From: Desulforamulus putei DSM 12395
GTDB lineage: Bacteria > Bacillota > Desulfotomaculia > Desulfotomaculales > Desulfotomaculaceae
DNA length: 64,000 nt
Direction of reading: 5' to 3'
NCBI RefSeq assembly: GCF_900129195.1
Contig: NZ_FQUY01000004.1
Span: 1 to 64,000, forward strand
Part shown: piece after piece, positions 8,826-19,500 of the stretch
Layout: each line of letters opens with the position of its first letter
How positions within the stretch are numbered: the stretch's first letter is position 1
Made by a program: the position numbers and the translations under genes
The notes under the pieces: model-generated
What the model was told of the DNA's origin: nothing
Seen by the model: only the letters and a program-made list of their open reading frames with translations
The model's database searches: none

Positions 8826-10691
8826 TTAGTCTAAATGTTCCCGCAGGAATCGGTACACCGCTTCGGCGGCCTTGCTGTTCATGCCGGGCACCCGGGCCAG
8901 TTCTTCCACCGTAGCCTGTTTAATGGCATCCAGATTCTTATAGGCCTTGTAAAGCTCCCGGCGGCGTACCGGTCCGATGCCTTCGATGTCATCCAGGATG
9001 GATTTGAGATTTCTTTTGGTTCTGAGCTTCCTGTGGTAGGTCACAGCAAAACGGTGGGCTTCATCCCTGAGCCGCTGCAGCATCTGCAGGCCCCGGGATT
9101 CCCTGGGCAGCCGGATGGGGTCCGGCCGGCCCGGCGCAAAAAGCAGCTCTTCTTCCTTGGCCAGGCCGCAGGCGGGGATGTGGGCAAATCCCTGCTCCAG
9201 CATGGCTTCCCGGGCGGCGGAGAGCTGTCCCTTTCCCCCGTCAATAATGATTAAATCCGGCAGGCGGGTAAATTTAGCCCGGTTGGGAGCAAGTTCACCG
9301 GCCTCCACCTGAGCCTGCTCTTCCCTGGCCCGGGACAAACGCCGGGTGATGGTCTCTTTCATGGATGCAAAATCATTGGGGCCTTCCACGGTGCGGATTT
9401 TAAACCGCCGGTACTGGTCTCTGGCCGGTTTGCCGTCTTCAAAGACCACCATGGAAGCCACGGTTTCGGCGCCCTGGATGTTGGAGATATCGTAGCACTC
9501 CATGCGCCGGGGCGGCTGTTGCAGGCCCAGGACGGCCATTAATTCCGCCAGAGCACCGTCCAGGGCCTGCCGCCCAGCCTGGCGCTCCAGTTGGGCCTGC
9601 TCCAGAGAGAGCAGCGCGTTCTGGGCCGCCATTTCCACCAGTTTGTGCTTATCCCCCCGTTTGGGAACTTTTATGGTAACCTTACTCCCCCGCAGTTCAC
9701 TGAGCCAGGCCGCCATGAGAGGAGCCCCTGCGATTTCTTCGGAAAGCAAAATCTCCGCCGGCACAAACTCGGTCTGGTTATAAAACTGCTGCACAAAGGT
9801 GGCCATGACTTCCCCCCGCTCCAGGGTATCGGTCCCTTCCAGGAAGTAATTTTCCCGGCCGATGAGCTTGCCGCCCCGGATAAAAAATACCGTCAGGCAG
9901 GCTTCATCAAAACCCCTGGCCATGGCAATGACATCCTGGTCCGCCAGGTCGGTGGAAACCACCTTTTGCCGCTCCACAATCTTTTCCACTGCCAGCAGCT
10001 GATCCCTTAATTCCGCCGCCTTTTCAAATTCTAACTTTTCCGCGGCCTCCTCCATCCGCTGCCGCAACCTTTTCATTAAATCTTCCTGGCGCCCTTCCAG
10101 GAACAGGATCACTTCGTTGACCGTTTCCCGGTAGGCGCAGCGGTCCACCAGGTTACAACAGGGCCCCAGACAGCGCTTGATATGGTAATTCAGGCAGGGA
10201 CGCTCCCTGGGCGCCAGCTCCCGCTGCTTGCAGGTGCGCAGGGGAAAGATTTTCTTTAACAGCCGCAGGGTTTCGTTCACCGCCCCCGCGTGGGTGAAGG
10301 GCCCGAAATACCGGGCGCCGTCCTTCAAGACCCGGCGGGTGATGTGCACCCGGGGAAATTCCTCCTGGACCGTTACTTTAATGTAGGGATAGGTTTTATC
10401 GTCCTTTAATAAGACGTTATATTTCGGCCGGTGTTCTTTGATCAGGTTGTTTTCCAGGATCAGGGCTTCCATTTCAGAGTCCGTGACAATGTACTCCAGG
10501 TCTGCCGCCCGGCGCAGCATGGCCTGCACTTTGGGAGACTGCCTGGCGCCCGCCTGAAAATAGGAACGAACCCGGTTTTTCAGGGAAACCGCCTTCCCCA
10601 CGTAGATCACCCGGCCGTCCGCATCTTTATAGAGATAAACCCCGGGACGCGGGGGAATATTTTTAATTTTGTCTGTTAATGTCAAGGCCAT
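8826..10691 (-). CDS. uvrC: excinuclease ABC subunit C
   Basis: The 621-residue protein has all UvrC parts: the GIY-YIG nuclease (RPGVYLYKDADGRVIYVGK) for the 3' incision, a cysteine cluster (CKQRELAPRERPC, then CLGPC), the UVR UvrB-binding motif (EKLEFEKAAELRDQL), the RNase H-like domain for the 5' cut (LIIIDGGKGQLSAA) and a C-terminal helix-hairpin-helix pair (IEGIGPVRRRELY). The ATG at 10691 is preferred; a TTG 14 codons upstream has no ribosome site. It acts with uvrB and uvrA, encoded 3 kb away. Confidence 0.96.
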   Translation of the reverse strand: MALTLTDKIKNIPPRPGVYLYKDADGRVIYVGKAVSLKNRVRSYFQAGARQSPKVQAMLRRAADLEYIVTDSEMEALILENNLIKEHRPKYNVLLKDDKTYPYIKVTVQEEFPRVHITRRVLKDGARYFGPFTHAGAVNETLRLLKKIFPLRTCKQRELAPRERPCLNYHIKRCLGPCCNLVDRCAYRETVNEVILFLEGRQEDLMKRLRQRMEEAAEKLEFEKAAELRDQLLAVEKIVERQKVVSTDLADQDVIAMARGFDEACLTVFFIRGGKLIGRENYFLEGTDTLERGEVMATFVQQFYNQTEFVPAEILLSEEIAGAPLMAAWLSELRGSKVTIKVPKRGDKHKLVEMAAQNALLSLEQAQLERQAGRQALDGALAELMAVLGLQQPPRRMECYDISNIQGAETVASMVVFEDGKPARDQYRRFKIRTVEGPNDFASMKETITRRLSRAREEQAQVEAGELAPNRAKFTRLPDLIIIDGGKGQLSAAREAMLEQGFAHIPACGLAKEEELLFAPGRPDPIRLPRESRGLQMLQRLRDEAHRFAVTYHRKLRTKRNLKSILDDIEGIGPVRRRELYKAYKNLDAIKQATVEELARVPGMNSKAAEAVYRFLREHLD

Positions 10692-10928
10692 CCCCCCCAG
10701 GATGATTGTATCTTGCAGGTCCGCTGGTGCCAATGGTAATTGTCTTTTTCTAACTATTTTTTCATCTCATGGTTAAGATGGGATAAAGAACAGATTAAGT
10801 TTACCTAACCGGTAGTATTTCCTGTTTATCTTGGCTAACGACCGTTTCTTTTCCTGCTTGGAAAAAATAACAAATTTGTTGCAAAATTTCATATGGATTA
10901 ATAACATTTCAAATAAATCATCCTTCTC

Positions 10929-10957
10929 TTGACAATGATGGCAAAGAGGAGCACAAT
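10929..10957 (+). promoter_or_regulatory. sigma-A promoter of the TetR-HlyD-ABC operon
   Basis: TTGACA at 10929-10934 is followed after 17 bases by CACAAT at 10952-10957. Start of transcription would fall near 10964, at the edge of the palindrome at 10966-10985. The TetR gene starts 48 bases after the -10. Confidence 0.7.
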
Positions 10958-10965
10958 AAAGCCAG

Positions 10966-10985
10966 GTAAATAACCGGTTAGTTAC
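10966..10985 (+). promoter_or_regulatory. candidate TetR-family operator
   Basis: GTAAATAACCGGTTAGTTAC is a 20-base palindrome with a single mismatched pair, centred on CCGG. It covers the likely transcription start and lies just before the ribosome site of the TetR gene, the usual place for autoregulation. The core TAACCGGT recurs at 10806-10813, which may be a second, weaker site. Confidence 0.65.
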
Positions 10986-11005
10986 TTTATGGTAAGGAGG
11001 TTGCC

Positions 11006-11683
11006 ATGGCTAAAGGGGAAAGGCTTCCGAAAAGAGAAACAGACAACAAGAATGAAGCAAGCGCCCGGGCCGAGGAAAGCAAAAACCGCATCCTCTTGGC
11101 CGCAGCGGATATCTTTTCCCGTAAAGGTTTGGACGGCGCCAGGGTGGACGAAATCGCCGCCGCTGCCAGGATCAACAAGCGGATGATTTACCATTACTTT
11201 GAAAGCAAGGAAAACCTGTACGTTGAGGTCCTGCGCTATAACTACAGAAAAATATACAACCTCGCCAAAGGGGCCTTTATTCCCGGCGCCGACCCTATGG
11301 AAAATGTGGAGCGGGCCCTGCGCCAGTATTTTTACTTCCTGGCCCGGGATGAAGAGTTTGTGCGCCTGGTGAACTGGGAAGCCCTGAACCGGGGACGTTA
11401 CGGCAGCAGAGTTTTACCCCAGTTGCTGGATCTGTTTGAATCGGACCTGGGTCAGATTTTACAGGACGGCATCAACCGGGGAGTTTTCCGCCCCGACCTT
11501 GATATACGCCAGACCCTTTTGAGCATGCACGCCCTCTGCCTGATTTATTTCAGCCGCCGGGAAACGGTACAGCCCATGTGGGCCGGCGACATGATGTCTG
11601 AAGACATGCTGGAGGAACGCTGCCGGCATATTCTTGACTTTACCTTCAACGGAATCCTGAAAAACAAGGAGGAAACAGAATGA
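11006..11683 (+). CDS. TetR/AcrR-family transcriptional regulator
   Basis: The 225-residue protein carries the TetR helix-turn-helix at about residues 30-75 (AADIFSRKGLDGARVDEIAA and MIYHYFESKENLY). The remainder is the helical ligand and dimer domain. AAGGAGG lies 7 bases before the ATG. Its stop overlaps the next ATG by four bases (ATGA), so it is the first gene of a three-gene export operon that it probably represses through the palindrome at 10966-10985. The inducing ligand is unknown. Confidence 0.92.
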   Translation: MAKGERLPKRETDNKNEASARAEESKNRILLAAADIFSRKGLDGARVDEIAAAARINKRMIYHYFESKENLYVEVLRYNYRKIYNLAKGAFIPGADPMENVERALRQYFYFLARDEEFVRLVNWEALNRGRYGSRVLPQLLDLFESDLGQILQDGINRGVFRPDLDIRQTLLSMHALCLIYFSRRETVQPMWAGDMMSEDMLEERCRHILDFTFNGILKNKEETE

Positions 11684-12675
11684 TCCGTCCCAACAAATGG
11701 TTTGTATCGGTCATGGTTCTGCTGCTGTTGCTGACAGGATGTACAGCCCAAAAGACAGGCCAGGAGGAACTTACCGGGGTGGTGGAAGCCAAGGAAGTGG
11801 ATGTCAACACCAAGGTGCCGGGGCGCATTGTGAAGCTGTATGTGCAGGAGGGCCAGCAGGTGAAGGCCGGTGATTTGCTGGCTAAAATTGATGACGAAGA
11901 CTTGAAGGCAAAAGAAGCCCAGGCCCTGGCCGGTATCGCCGCCGCCAATGGGGATATTGCCAAGGCAGCTGCCGGCAGCAAGCTTTCCGCAGACAGCACG
12001 GCCGCCGCTGTCCAGAAGGCCGAAGCAGCCCTGGCCAAAGCCAAAGCCGATGCCGAACTGGCCAGAAAAACCTATGAACGCATGGTTGAACTGCATAAGG
12101 CCCAGGCCATCTCCGATCAGCAGATGGACAGCGCCGAGAAGGATTATAAAGCGGCGCTGGCCGGGGTGGCGGCAGCCGAAGGAGATCTGGCCAACGCCAG
12201 GGCTTCCCGGCTGCAGGTGGATGTCTACCAGGCTGATATGCAGCGGGCTGAAGCTGCCCTTGCAAAGGCCGAGGCCGACCTGCAGCAGGTAAGGATTAAT
12301 TTAAAAGAAACAAATATCAAAGCTCCCTGTTCCGGTACCATCACCTCGCTAAATGTCGAGGAAGGCGAGATGGTGTCCACCGGCCTGCCCCTGATGACCG
12401 TGACCGATTATGCGGACAACTGGGTCAATGTCAAGGTGAAGCAGTCTGTGCTGGATAAAATCAAAGAGGGCCAGCAGGCCACGCTCATCCCCGTGAGCGT
12501 ACCGGACAAAAAATACACCGGCAAAATTGTTGATATCAGCCGCAAGCCGGAATTTGCCACCGCCCGGGCCACCAACGACCGGGGTGAAAAGGACATCGTC
12601 ACCTACAACGTCAAGATCAAGGTGAACTCCGCCCAACTGCGGCCGGGCATGTCGGTTCAAGTAAAGTTTGAATAG
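11680..12675 (+). CDS. HlyD/EmrA-type membrane-fusion lipoprotein
   Basis: The 331-residue protein begins with a lipoprotein signal (MVLLLLLTGC, lipobox Cys near residue 21). Next come a first biotinyl-lipoyl half (VNTKVPGRIVKLYVQEGQQV), an alanine-rich coiled coil of about 130 residues, a second lipoyl half (IKAPCSGTITSLNVEEGEMV) and a beta-barrel domain. Such adaptors couple an inner-membrane ABC or MFS pump to the outside; in a Gram-positive cell it would be tethered to the outer face of the membrane. Translation is coupled to the TetR gene by the ATGA overlap. Confidence 0.9.
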   Translation: MIRPNKWFVSVMVLLLLLTGCTAQKTGQEELTGVVEAKEVDVNTKVPGRIVKLYVQEGQQVKAGDLLAKIDDEDLKAKEAQALAGIAAANGDIAKAAAGSKLSADSTAAAVQKAEAALAKAKADAELARKTYERMVELHKAQAISDQQMDSAEKDYKAALAGVAAAEGDLANARASRLQVDVYQADMQRAEAALAKAEADLQQVRINLKETNIKAPCSGTITSLNVEEGEMVSTGLPLMTVTDYADNWVNVKVKQSVLDKIKEGQQATLIPVSVPDKKYTGKIVDISRKPEFATARATNDRGEKDIVTYNVKIKVNSAQLRPGMSVQVKFE

Positions 12676-12689
12676 CCGGGGGGTTGCGC

Positions 12690-13877
12690 ATGGATAAGAT
12701 CCTTTCAATTGCCTCCCGGGAATGGCAATACATCCGGGGCAACAAGCGACTGCTGTTCGTCATGTGTTTTATTCCCACCCTGTACATCGTGCTGTTCGGC
12801 ATTATGTACAGCGACCACGTGGTAAAGCACATCAAAACCGTGGTGCTGGATTATAACAACACAGCCACCAGCCGGATTGTGGTGCAGGCCTTTCGGGATT
12901 CGGAAAAGTTTGATTTGGTGGGTCAAGTGAGCAGTGAGGAAGAGCTGCGCCAAATGTTGGAGACCCGTGAGGTTACGGCGGCAGTGGTATTGCCGGAGGA
13001 CCTGGACACCAACCTTAAAAAGGGTCAGGGTTCCGAGGTGCTGGTGATCGTCAACGGCACCAACATGCTGTTCAGCAACGCCGTCATGTCGGCGGCCAAT
13101 GAAATTATCTCCACCCTGTCAGCCGGTGTCAGTATCAAGACGCTGGAATCCAGCCAGGCCCTGCTGCCGGAGAAAGCTGCCGCCACAGCCCTTCCCCTCA
13201 GGTACCGGCTGCGGGTGTGGTATAACCCCACCTTCAACTACGCCAACTTTCTGCTGCTGGGCCTGGCCTGCACCGCCCTGCAGCAGGTGATTCTCCTTTA
13301 CATGGCGGTGGCAGTGGCCAGGGAAAAGGAAACGGGGGCCATCAAAGACCTGCTGGCAGGCGGTTACCGGGCCCACCATGTGGTACTGGGAAAAATGATC
13401 CCTTACTTCCTATTAAATATTGTCAGCGCCAACGTGGTGCTGGCCCTGTGCTTTACGGTCTTCCAGATACCCTTCCGGGGCCACTACCCGTTGCTCCTGC
13501 TGCTGATAGCTGTCTTTATTCTGGCCATCCTGACCCTAGGCATCTTTCTTTCCATCGTCTGCCGGAGCGAACTGGAAGCCACCCAGCTTGCCATGCTGGT
13601 GGCCATTCCGTCCTTCCTTTTCTCAGGGTTTACCTGGCCGGTGCAATCCATGCCCCTGTTTGCCAGGGCAATTTCCGCCTCACTGCCCCTCACCTACCTG
13701 GTATCCGATGTGCGCGACATCGCCCTGATGGGCATCGGTTTCTCCCAGGTGCTACCGAACCTGCTGGTGCTGATGGGCATCGTTGCGGTACTGCTGCCGG
13801 CTTCCATCTGGTGCTTCAACCGCCAGTACCAAAAATTTGCTACCCCTGTGCAGCAACAAAGCAACATCCCCCTCTAA
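12690..13877 (+). CDS. ABC-2 type transporter permease
   Basis: The 395-residue protein has one N-terminal membrane helix, an extracellular domain of about 160 residues, then five or six helices ending in the ABC-2 pattern (VAVAREKETGAIKDLLAGG, then FLFSGFTWPVQSMP). This is the YhhJ/YbhS-R type that works with an HlyD adaptor. The ATG at 12690 has GGGGGG six bases upstream. No ATP-binding subunit is encoded in this operon, although related E. coli systems (ybhGFSR, yhiI-rbbA-yhhJ) have one, so the ATPase must come from elsewhere. Confidence 0.88.
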   Translation: MDKILSIASREWQYIRGNKRLLFVMCFIPTLYIVLFGIMYSDHVVKHIKTVVLDYNNTATSRIVVQAFRDSEKFDLVGQVSSEEELRQMLETREVTAAVVLPEDLDTNLKKGQGSEVLVIVNGTNMLFSNAVMSAANEIISTLSAGVSIKTLESSQALLPEKAAATALPLRYRLRVWYNPTFNYANFLLLGLACTALQQVILLYMAVAVAREKETGAIKDLLAGGYRAHHVVLGKMIPYFLLNIVSANVVLALCFTVFQIPFRGHYPLLLLLIAVFILAILTLGIFLSIVCRSELEATQLAMLVAIPSFLFSGFTWPVQSMPLFARAISASLPLTYLVSDVRDIALMGIGFSQVLPNLLVLMGIVAVLLPASIWCFNRQYQKFATPVQQQSNIPL

Positions 13878-13882
13878 CACCA

Positions 13883-13920
13883 AAAGCCTCCGGTCTGACA
13901 AACCAGCCGGAGGCTTTCAT
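13883..13920 (+). terminator. rho-independent terminator of the export operon
   Basis: AAAGCCTCCGG and CCGGAGGCTTT form an 11-base stem with a 13-base loop directly after the permease stop, followed by a short T-rich stretch. Confidence 0.8.
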
Positions 13921-13994
13921 TCAAGTTGGGGACGGTTCTTGACTTGAATTCGACAATTGTCGAATTCAAGTCAAGAACCGTCCCCAACTTGAAT
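13919..13994. repeat. perfect 76-base palindrome (GGGGACGGTTCTTGACTT family)
   Basis: Two 38-base arms are exact complements with no loop, meeting at CGACAA/TTGTCG. The arms contain AAGTTGGGGACGGTTCTTGA. The right end reaches the first base of the uvrA stop codon. Related copies are at 27226-27258 and 29141-29218. No gene lies inside. Confidence 0.95.
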
Positions 13995-16828
13995 TAGGTG
14001 AGGGTTCTCTGGCGGTCCCGTTCCAGCACCGGTTTGAGGAACTTGCCGGTGTAGGATTGGGGCGCCCGGCAAATTTCTTCCGGGGTGCCGGCGGCCACCA
14101 GGGTGCCCCCTTTGTCGCCCCCTTCGGGGCCCAGGTCGATGATGTAGTCGGCGGTTTTGATCACATCCAGGTTGTGCTCGATGACCACCACGGTGCTGCC
14201 GTTGTCCACCAGGCGGTGCAGCACTTCCAGCAGCCGGGCGATGTCGGCGGTGTGCAGGCCGGTGGTGGGTTCGTCCAGGATGTAGATGGTGCCGCCGTTG
14301 CTGCGCCGGCTTAATTCGGTGGCCAGCTTGACCCGCTGGGCCTCCCCGCCGGAAAGCTCCGGCGCCGGCTGGCCCAGTCGAATATAGCCCAGCCCCACGT
14401 CCTGCAGGGTCTTGAGCCGGCGGTGAATCTTCGGGATGTTGGCAAAGAACTCCACCGCCTCGTCCACTTCCATATTTAATACATCGGCAATGCTCTTGCC
14501 TTTGTATTTAACCTCCAGGGTCTCCCGGTTGTAGCGCAGGCCCTTACAGACTTCACAGGGCACATACACGTCCGGCAGGAAGTGCATTTCAATTTTAATG
14601 ATGCCGTCCCCCTGACAGGCTTCACAGCGGCCCCCCTTCACATTAAAGCTGAAACGGCCGGGCTTGTACCCCCGCACCCTGGCCTCCGGCAGCTGGGAAA
14701 ACAACTCCCGGATGTCGTTAAACACGCCGGTGTAAGTGGCCGGGTTGGACCGCGGGGTACGACCGATGGGGGACTGGTTCACGTCGATGACCTTTTCCAG
14801 GTGCTCGATGCCCTGAATTCCCAGGTGTTCCCCGGGCTTGTCCTTGGCCCGGTGCAGTTTCTGGGCCAGGGCTTTGTAGAGGATTTCATTAATCAGGGTA
14901 CTTTTGCCGGAACCGGAAACACCGGTGACGCAGACAAAGACCCCCAGGGGAATTTCCACGTTTATTCCTTTCAGGTTGTTGGCCGCCGCACCCTGTATGA
15001 CCAGGCTTTGTCCCTTGCCCCGGCGGCGGCTGAGGGGTACCGGGATGAATTTCCGGCCGCTCAGGTACTGGCCGGTGAGGGACTCCGGCGCCTGCATGAT
15101 ATCTGCCACGGTACCGGCCGCTACCACCCGGCCACCGTGACGGCCGGCCCCGGGGCCGATGTCGATGATATGGTCCGCCACCCGTATGGTGTCCTCATCG
15201 TGTTCCACCACGATCAGAGTGTTGCCCAGGTCCCGCAGCCGCCGGAGGGTGGCAATGAGCCTCTCGTTATCCCGCTGGTGCAGGCCGATGCTGGGCTCAT
15301 CCAGGATGTATAACACCCCCATCAGGCCGGAACCAATCTGGGTGGCCAGCCGGATGCGCTGGGCCTCCCCGCCGGACAGGGTGCCGGCGGAACGGCCGAG
15401 GGTCAAATAGTCCAGGCCCACGTTGACCAGAAAGCCTAGGCGTTCGTTAATTTCTTTGAGAATCTGCCGGGCAATGAGCTGCTCCCTCTCGGTGAGTTCC
15501 AGGTTCTCAAAGAATTTCAGGGCTTCGGACACCGGCAGGGCTGTGACCTCGGCAATATTCTTCCCCCCCACCTTCACCGCCAGGGCCTCGGGCTTTAGCC
15601 GGGCGCCCCGGCAGCCGGGGCAGGGCTTGATGCTCATGTATTTTTCAAATTCTTCCCGCATGGCCTCGGATTGGGTCTCCCGGTAGCGGCGGGACAGGTT
15701 GCCGATAATCCCCTCAAAGGGCACTTCGTAGCGGTGCACGTGCCCGTAACCATCGGTATAATGGAACTTTACTTTTTCATTGCCGGTGCCGTAAAGGATC
15801 ACCTGGAGCTGTTTGGGAGTGAGCTGCTCCACCGGGGTGTCCAGGCTGAAGTCATATTTCTCGGCCAGGCCGGACAGGTAGGCGGCGGCAATTTGCCCTT
15901 TGTGCCAGCCTTCAATGGCCCCTTGCCGGATGCTTTTACTCTTGTCCGGAATGATTAAATCCGGGTCAAATTCATGGTTGAAGCCGAGGCCGGTACAGAC
16001 CGGGCAGGCCCCGTGAGGGCTGTTGAAGGAAAACAGCCGGGGGCTGATTTCGCTGATGTTGATGCCGCATTCTATGCAGGCAAAGTTTTCCGAAAAGGTG
16101 TATTCCTCCCCGCCCACCACCGCAGCAACGGCCACCCCTTCGCCTTGTTTGAGAGCGGTTTCCATGGAATCGGCCAGCCTTTTTTCACTGCCGGGCCGGA
16201 TGATGATGCGGTCCACCACAATTTCAACGGTATGTTTCTTTTTCTTATCCAACCGGGGCACTTCGGTGACATCATAGATTTCTCCGTTCACCCGCACCCG
16301 TACGAAACCGTTGCGGCGGATGTCCTCAAAGATTTTGACATGCTCACCCTTTTTGCCCCGCACCACCGGGGCCAGCAGCTGCAGCTTGGTTCCCTCGGGC
16401 AGGGCCATCAGTTGATCCACCATTTGCTGGACGGTTTGCTGGGTGATGGGTCGGCCGCACCTGGGGCAGTGGGCCCGGCCCACCCGGGCAAAGAGCAGCC
16501 TCAGGTAGTCATAAATCTCCGTTACGGTACCCACAGTGGAGCGGGGGTTGTGGCTGGTGGTCTTCTGGTCAATGGAAATGGCCGGAGACAGCCCTTCGAT
16601 ATAGTCCACATCGGGCTTGTTCATCTGCCCCAGGAACTGCCGGGCATAGGCAGACAGGGACTCCACATACCGGCGCTGGCCCTCGGCATAGATGGTGTCA
16701 AAGGCCAGGGAAGATTTGCCGGAACCGGACAGGCCGGTGATCACCACCAGCTTGTCCCGGGGAATTTCGACGTCGATGTTTTTGAGGTTGTGGGAGCGAG
16801 CCCCGCGAATTAGTATCTTGTCTTGCAT
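13994..16828 (-). CDS. uvrA: excinuclease ABC subunit A
   Basis: The 944-residue damage-recognition ATPase has two ABC modules, with Walker A motifs [14 protein letters not shown] near residue 32 and [14 protein letters not shown] near residue 637, signature motifs TLSGGEAQR and ELSGGEAQR, and zinc fingers built on CPRCGR, CIECG/CPVC and CEAC/CEVC pairs. ATG at 16828 has AAAGGAG upstream. It lies 12 bases downstream of uvrB and is co-transcribed with it. The stop codon abuts a perfect palindrome. Confidence 0.98.
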   Translation of the reverse strand: MQDKILIRGARSHNLKNIDVEIPRDKLVVITGLSGSGKSSLAFDTIYAEGQRRYVESLSAYARQFLGQMNKPDVDYIEGLSPAISIDQKTTSHNPRSTVGTVTEIYDYLRLLFARVGRAHCPRCGRPITQQTVQQMVDQLMALPEGTKLQLLAPVVRGKKGEHVKIFEDIRRNGFVRVRVNGEIYDVTEVPRLDKKKKHTVEIVVDRIIIRPGSEKRLADSMETALKQGEGVAVAAVVGGEEYTFSENFACIECGINISEISPRLFSFNSPHGACPVCTGLGFNHEFDPDLIIPDKSKSIRQGAIEGWHKGQIAAAYLSGLAEKYDFSLDTPVEQLTPKQLQVILYGTGNEKVKFHYTDGYGHVHRYEVPFEGIIGNLSRRYRETQSEAMREEFEKYMSIKPCPGCRGARLKPEALAVKVGGKNIAEVTALPVSEALKFFENLELTEREQLIARQILKEINERLGFLVNVGLDYLTLGRSAGTLSGGEAQRIRLATQIGSGLMGVLYILDEPSIGLHQRDNERLIATLRRLRDLGNTLIVVEHDEDTIRVADHIIDIGPGAGRHGGRVVAAGTVADIMQAPESLTGQYLSGRKFIPVPLSRRRGKGQSLVIQGAAANNLKGINVEIPLGVFVCVTGVSGSGKSTLINEILYKALAQKLHRAKDKPGEHLGIQGIEHLEKVIDVNQSPIGRTPRSNPATYTGVFNDIRELFSQLPEARVRGYKPGRFSFNVKGGRCEACQGDGIIKIEMHFLPDVYVPCEVCKGLRYNRETLEVKYKGKSIADVLNMEVDEAVEFFANIPKIHRRLKTLQDVGLGYIRLGQPAPELSGGEAQRVKLATELSRRSNGGTIYILDEPTTGLHTADIARLLEVLHRLVDNGSTVVVIEHNLDVIKTADYIIDLGPEGGDKGGTLVAAGTPEEICRAPQSYTGKFLKPVLERDRQRTLT

Positions 16829-16840
16829 GATTGTACTCCT

Positions 16841-18862
16841 TTAATACTCTACCTCCGGAATCGCCGGCTTAATTTCCTTGTCACCGCGCAGCTGCAGCCT
16901 GAGCTCAATAATGGCATCCCTTAACTGGGCGGCCCGCTCGAACTCCAGGTGCTTGGCGGATTCTTTCATTTCCTTTTCCAGCCTGGCAATCATCTTCTTG
17001 ATCTCGGTCTTGGTCATCTTGCCTGCCCTGGTCCGGGCCACGTACGGTGCCTTTTCCTCTGCCGCCCGGGTGGCTTCGATGACATCCCGCACCGCCTTGC
17101 GGACGGTTTCCGGGGTGATGCCATGCTTTTGGTTATACTCTGTTTGAATCTTGCGGCGGCGCTCAGTTTCGCCGATGGCCTTCTTCATGGAATCGGTCAT
17201 TTTATCGGCATACATAATGACGCGGCCCTCGGCGTTACGGGCGGCCCGGCCGATGGTCTGGATCAGCGAGCGCTCGGAACGCAGGTAGCCTTCCTTATCG
17301 GCATCCAGGATGGCCACCAGGCTCACCTCGGGCAGGTCCAAACCCTCCCGCAGCAGGTTGATGCCTACCAGCACATCAAAGGTCCCCAGGCGCAGGTCCC
17401 GCAGGATCTCCATCCGCTCAATGGTGTTAATATCCGAGTGCAGGTAACGGACCCGCACACCGTTTTCTTTGAAGTAATCCGTAAGGTCTTCGGCCATTTT
17501 TTTGGTCAGGGTGGTTACCAGCACCCGCTCGTCCCGTTCCACCCGCAGGCGGATTTCCCCCAGCAGGTCGTCAATCTGTCCCCTGGTGGGACGGACTGAA
17601 ATTTCCGGGTCCACCAGGCCGGTGGGACGGATAATTTGTTCCACCACCTGCTGCCCGTGTTCAAATTCGTAGTTGCCAGGGGTGGCGGACACGTAAATCA
17701 CCTGGTTTATCTTTTGCTCAAATTCGTGGAATTTGAGGGGACGGTTGTCCAGGGCCGAGGGAAGCCGGAAGCCGTGCTCCACCAGGGTGGTCTTGCGGGA
17801 GCGGTCCCCTTCGTACATGCCGCCGATCTGGGGCACTGCCACGTGGGACTCGTCAATAATCAACAGCCAATCTTCCGGGAAGAAGTCCAGCAGGGTAAAG
17901 GGTGGTTCCCCCGGGGCTCGTCCGGTCAAATGGCGGGAGTAATTCTCAATGCCCGAGCAGAAACCCACCTCGGCCATCATTTCCAGGTCATAGCGGGTGC
18001 GCTGTTCCAGCCGCTGGGCCTCCAGCAGCTTGCCGGCATCCCGCAGCTCCTTCAACCGCTGCTCCAATTCCTCTTCAATGGACCCGATGGCCCGTTTTAA
18101 GTTCTCCTCGGCGGTCACGAAGTGACTGGCGGGGAAGACGGCAATATGCTGCCGCTGTCCCAGAATCTCACCGGTGACCACGTCGATCTCCAACAGCCGT
18201 TCCACTTCGTCGCCGAACATCTCCACCCTGAGCGCCCTGTCGGTGGCGTTGGCGGGGAAGATTTCAATGACGTCTCCCAGCACCCGGAACTTGTTGCGGG
18301 TAAAGTTAACGTCATTCCGCTCGTACTGGATGTCCACCAGCTTTCTTAAAATAGCGTCCCGGTCGTAGGTGCCGCCGACCCGCAGGGACAAAACCAGGTT
18401 CCGGTAGGTTTCCGGGTTACCTAAACCATATATACAGGAAACACTGGCCACGATAATGACATCCCGCCGCTCCAGCAAAGCGGTGGTTGCCGAGTGGCGC
18501 AGTTTGTCTATCTCATCGTTCAGGGAGGAGTCCTTTTCAATGTAAGTATCGGTATGGGGAATATAGGCCTCGGGCTGGTAGTAATCAAAGTAACTAACGA
18601 AATATTCAACGGCGTTGTCCGGAAAAAATTCCTTCATTTCACTGCACAACTGGGCCGCCAGGGTTTTGTTGGGCGCCAGGATCAGGGTGGGCCGCTGCAC
18701 CTGCTGAATAATATTGGCCATGGTAAAGGTTTTGCCGGTGCCGGTGGCCCCCAACAGCACCTGGTGCTTGAATCCCCTGTGCAGCCCGTCCACCAGCTGC
18801 TTAATCGCTTTGGGCTGGTCTCCCCGTGGTTGAAACTCGGATTTCAGTTTAAATTCCAACAT
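16841..18862 (-). CDS. uvrB: excinuclease ABC subunit B
   Basis: The 673-residue helicase-like protein shows Walker [14 protein letters not shown], the damage-probing beta-hairpin ([18 protein letters not shown]), helicase motifs ([20 protein letters not shown]) and the C-terminal UVR motif ([14 protein letters not shown]) that recruits UvrC. AGGTG lies just before the ATG. uvrB-uvrA is the standard Firmicutes order; an SOS LexA box was not evident in the short upstream gap. Confidence 0.98.
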   Translation of the reverse strand: MLEFKLKSEFQPRGDQPKAIKQLVDGLHRGFKHQVLLGATGTGKTFTMANIIQQVQRPTLILAPNKTLAAQLCSEMKEFFPDNAVEYFVSYFDYYQPEAYIPHTDTYIEKDSSLNDEIDKLRHSATTALLERRDVIIVASVSCIYGLGNPETYRNLVLSLRVGGTYDRDAILRKLVDIQYERNDVNFTRNKFRVLGDVIEIFPANATDRALRVEMFGDEVERLLEIDVVTGEILGQRQHIAVFPASHFVTAEENLKRAIGSIEEELEQRLKELRDAGKLLEAQRLEQRTRYDLEMMAEVGFCSGIENYSRHLTGRAPGEPPFTLLDFFPEDWLLIIDESHVAVPQIGGMYEGDRSRKTTLVEHGFRLPSALDNRPLKFHEFEQKINQVIYVSATPGNYEFEHGQQVVEQIIRPTGLVDPEISVRPTRGQIDDLLGEIRLRVERDERVLVTTLTKKMAEDLTDYFKENGVRVRYLHSDINTIERMEILRDLRLGTFDVLVGINLLREGLDLPEVSLVAILDADKEGYLRSERSLIQTIGRAARNAEGRVIMYADKMTDSMKKAIGETERRRKIQTEYNQKHGITPETVRKAVRDVIEATRAAEEKAPYVARTRAGKMTKTEIKKMIARLEKEMKESAKHLEFERAAQLRDAIIELRLQLRGDKEIKPAIPEVEY

Positions 18863-19043
18863 CTATCACCTGCTTTCTTTCCATCTTATATTATAACATT
18901 CCGGTCAATATCAAAAACCCGGCAGCGCCGGTAAAATGAGCTGACACTTTTGGTAGAACCTATTCAAAAGAGGAAAAGATTGTGCTATGATTTGGGTAAC
19001 ATGTTGGGACGGGCACCGGTATTTTTTGGCTGGGGGGATCGAA

Positions 19044-19481
19044 GTGAGCGAAGAACGTCTGGCACGTATCGAGCATCTGGTCGGTGATTTGATTCGCATT
19101 GTTGGCCATACCAACTCGTTGGTGGAAGAACTCAATACCAAGGTGGAAAAACTCAATACCCAGGTGGAAAAACTCAATACCCAGGTTGAAGAACTTGATG
19201 CAAAGGTAGACAGGCTTGAGGCGAGGGTTGAAAGGCTTGAGACGAGGGTTGAAAGACTTGAGGCCACAGTAGATAAACTTGATGCAAGGGTTGCCAACCT
19301 GGAATTAAGGGTGGAAAAATTAGAGGCCAATCAGGAAGCCTTTAAAGATCAGCTGGCTTCCCTGCGTGAGGAGATGATCCTCCGCTTTATGCGGGTTGAA
19401 GACAGATTTGATTTTATTCACGAGAAACTCATGGAACATGAAGAAAAACTTTATTTCCTTAAAAAAACTGCTGCCAGGTAA
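19044..19481 (+). CDS. coiled-coil protein of unknown function
   Basis: The 145-residue protein is almost wholly heptad repeat: after VSEERLARIEHLVGDLIRIV, units such as VEKLNTQ and VERLEAR repeat about a dozen times with V and L at the a and d positions. At DNA level several heptads are near-identical 21-base tandem copies (19135-19260), a sign of slippage expansion. The GTG at 19044 follows GGGGGG. There is no membrane segment or signal. It may form a rod-like dimer or trimer; no function is assigned. A terminator overlaps its stop codon. Confidence 0.75.
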   Translation: MSEERLARIEHLVGDLIRIVGHTNSLVEELNTKVEKLNTQVEKLNTQVEELDAKVDRLEARVERLETRVERLEATVDKLDARVANLELRVEKLEANQEAFKDQLASLREEMILRFMRVEDRFDFIHEKLMEHEEKLYFLKKTAAR

Positions 19482-19495
19482 GGCAGCAGTTTTTT
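19466..19495 (+). terminator. rho-independent terminator of the coiled-coil gene
   Basis: AACTGCTGCC and GGCAGCAGTT pair around a loop that contains the stop codon TAA, followed by TTTTTT. Confidence 0.9.
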
Positions 19496-19500
19496 GGTGC

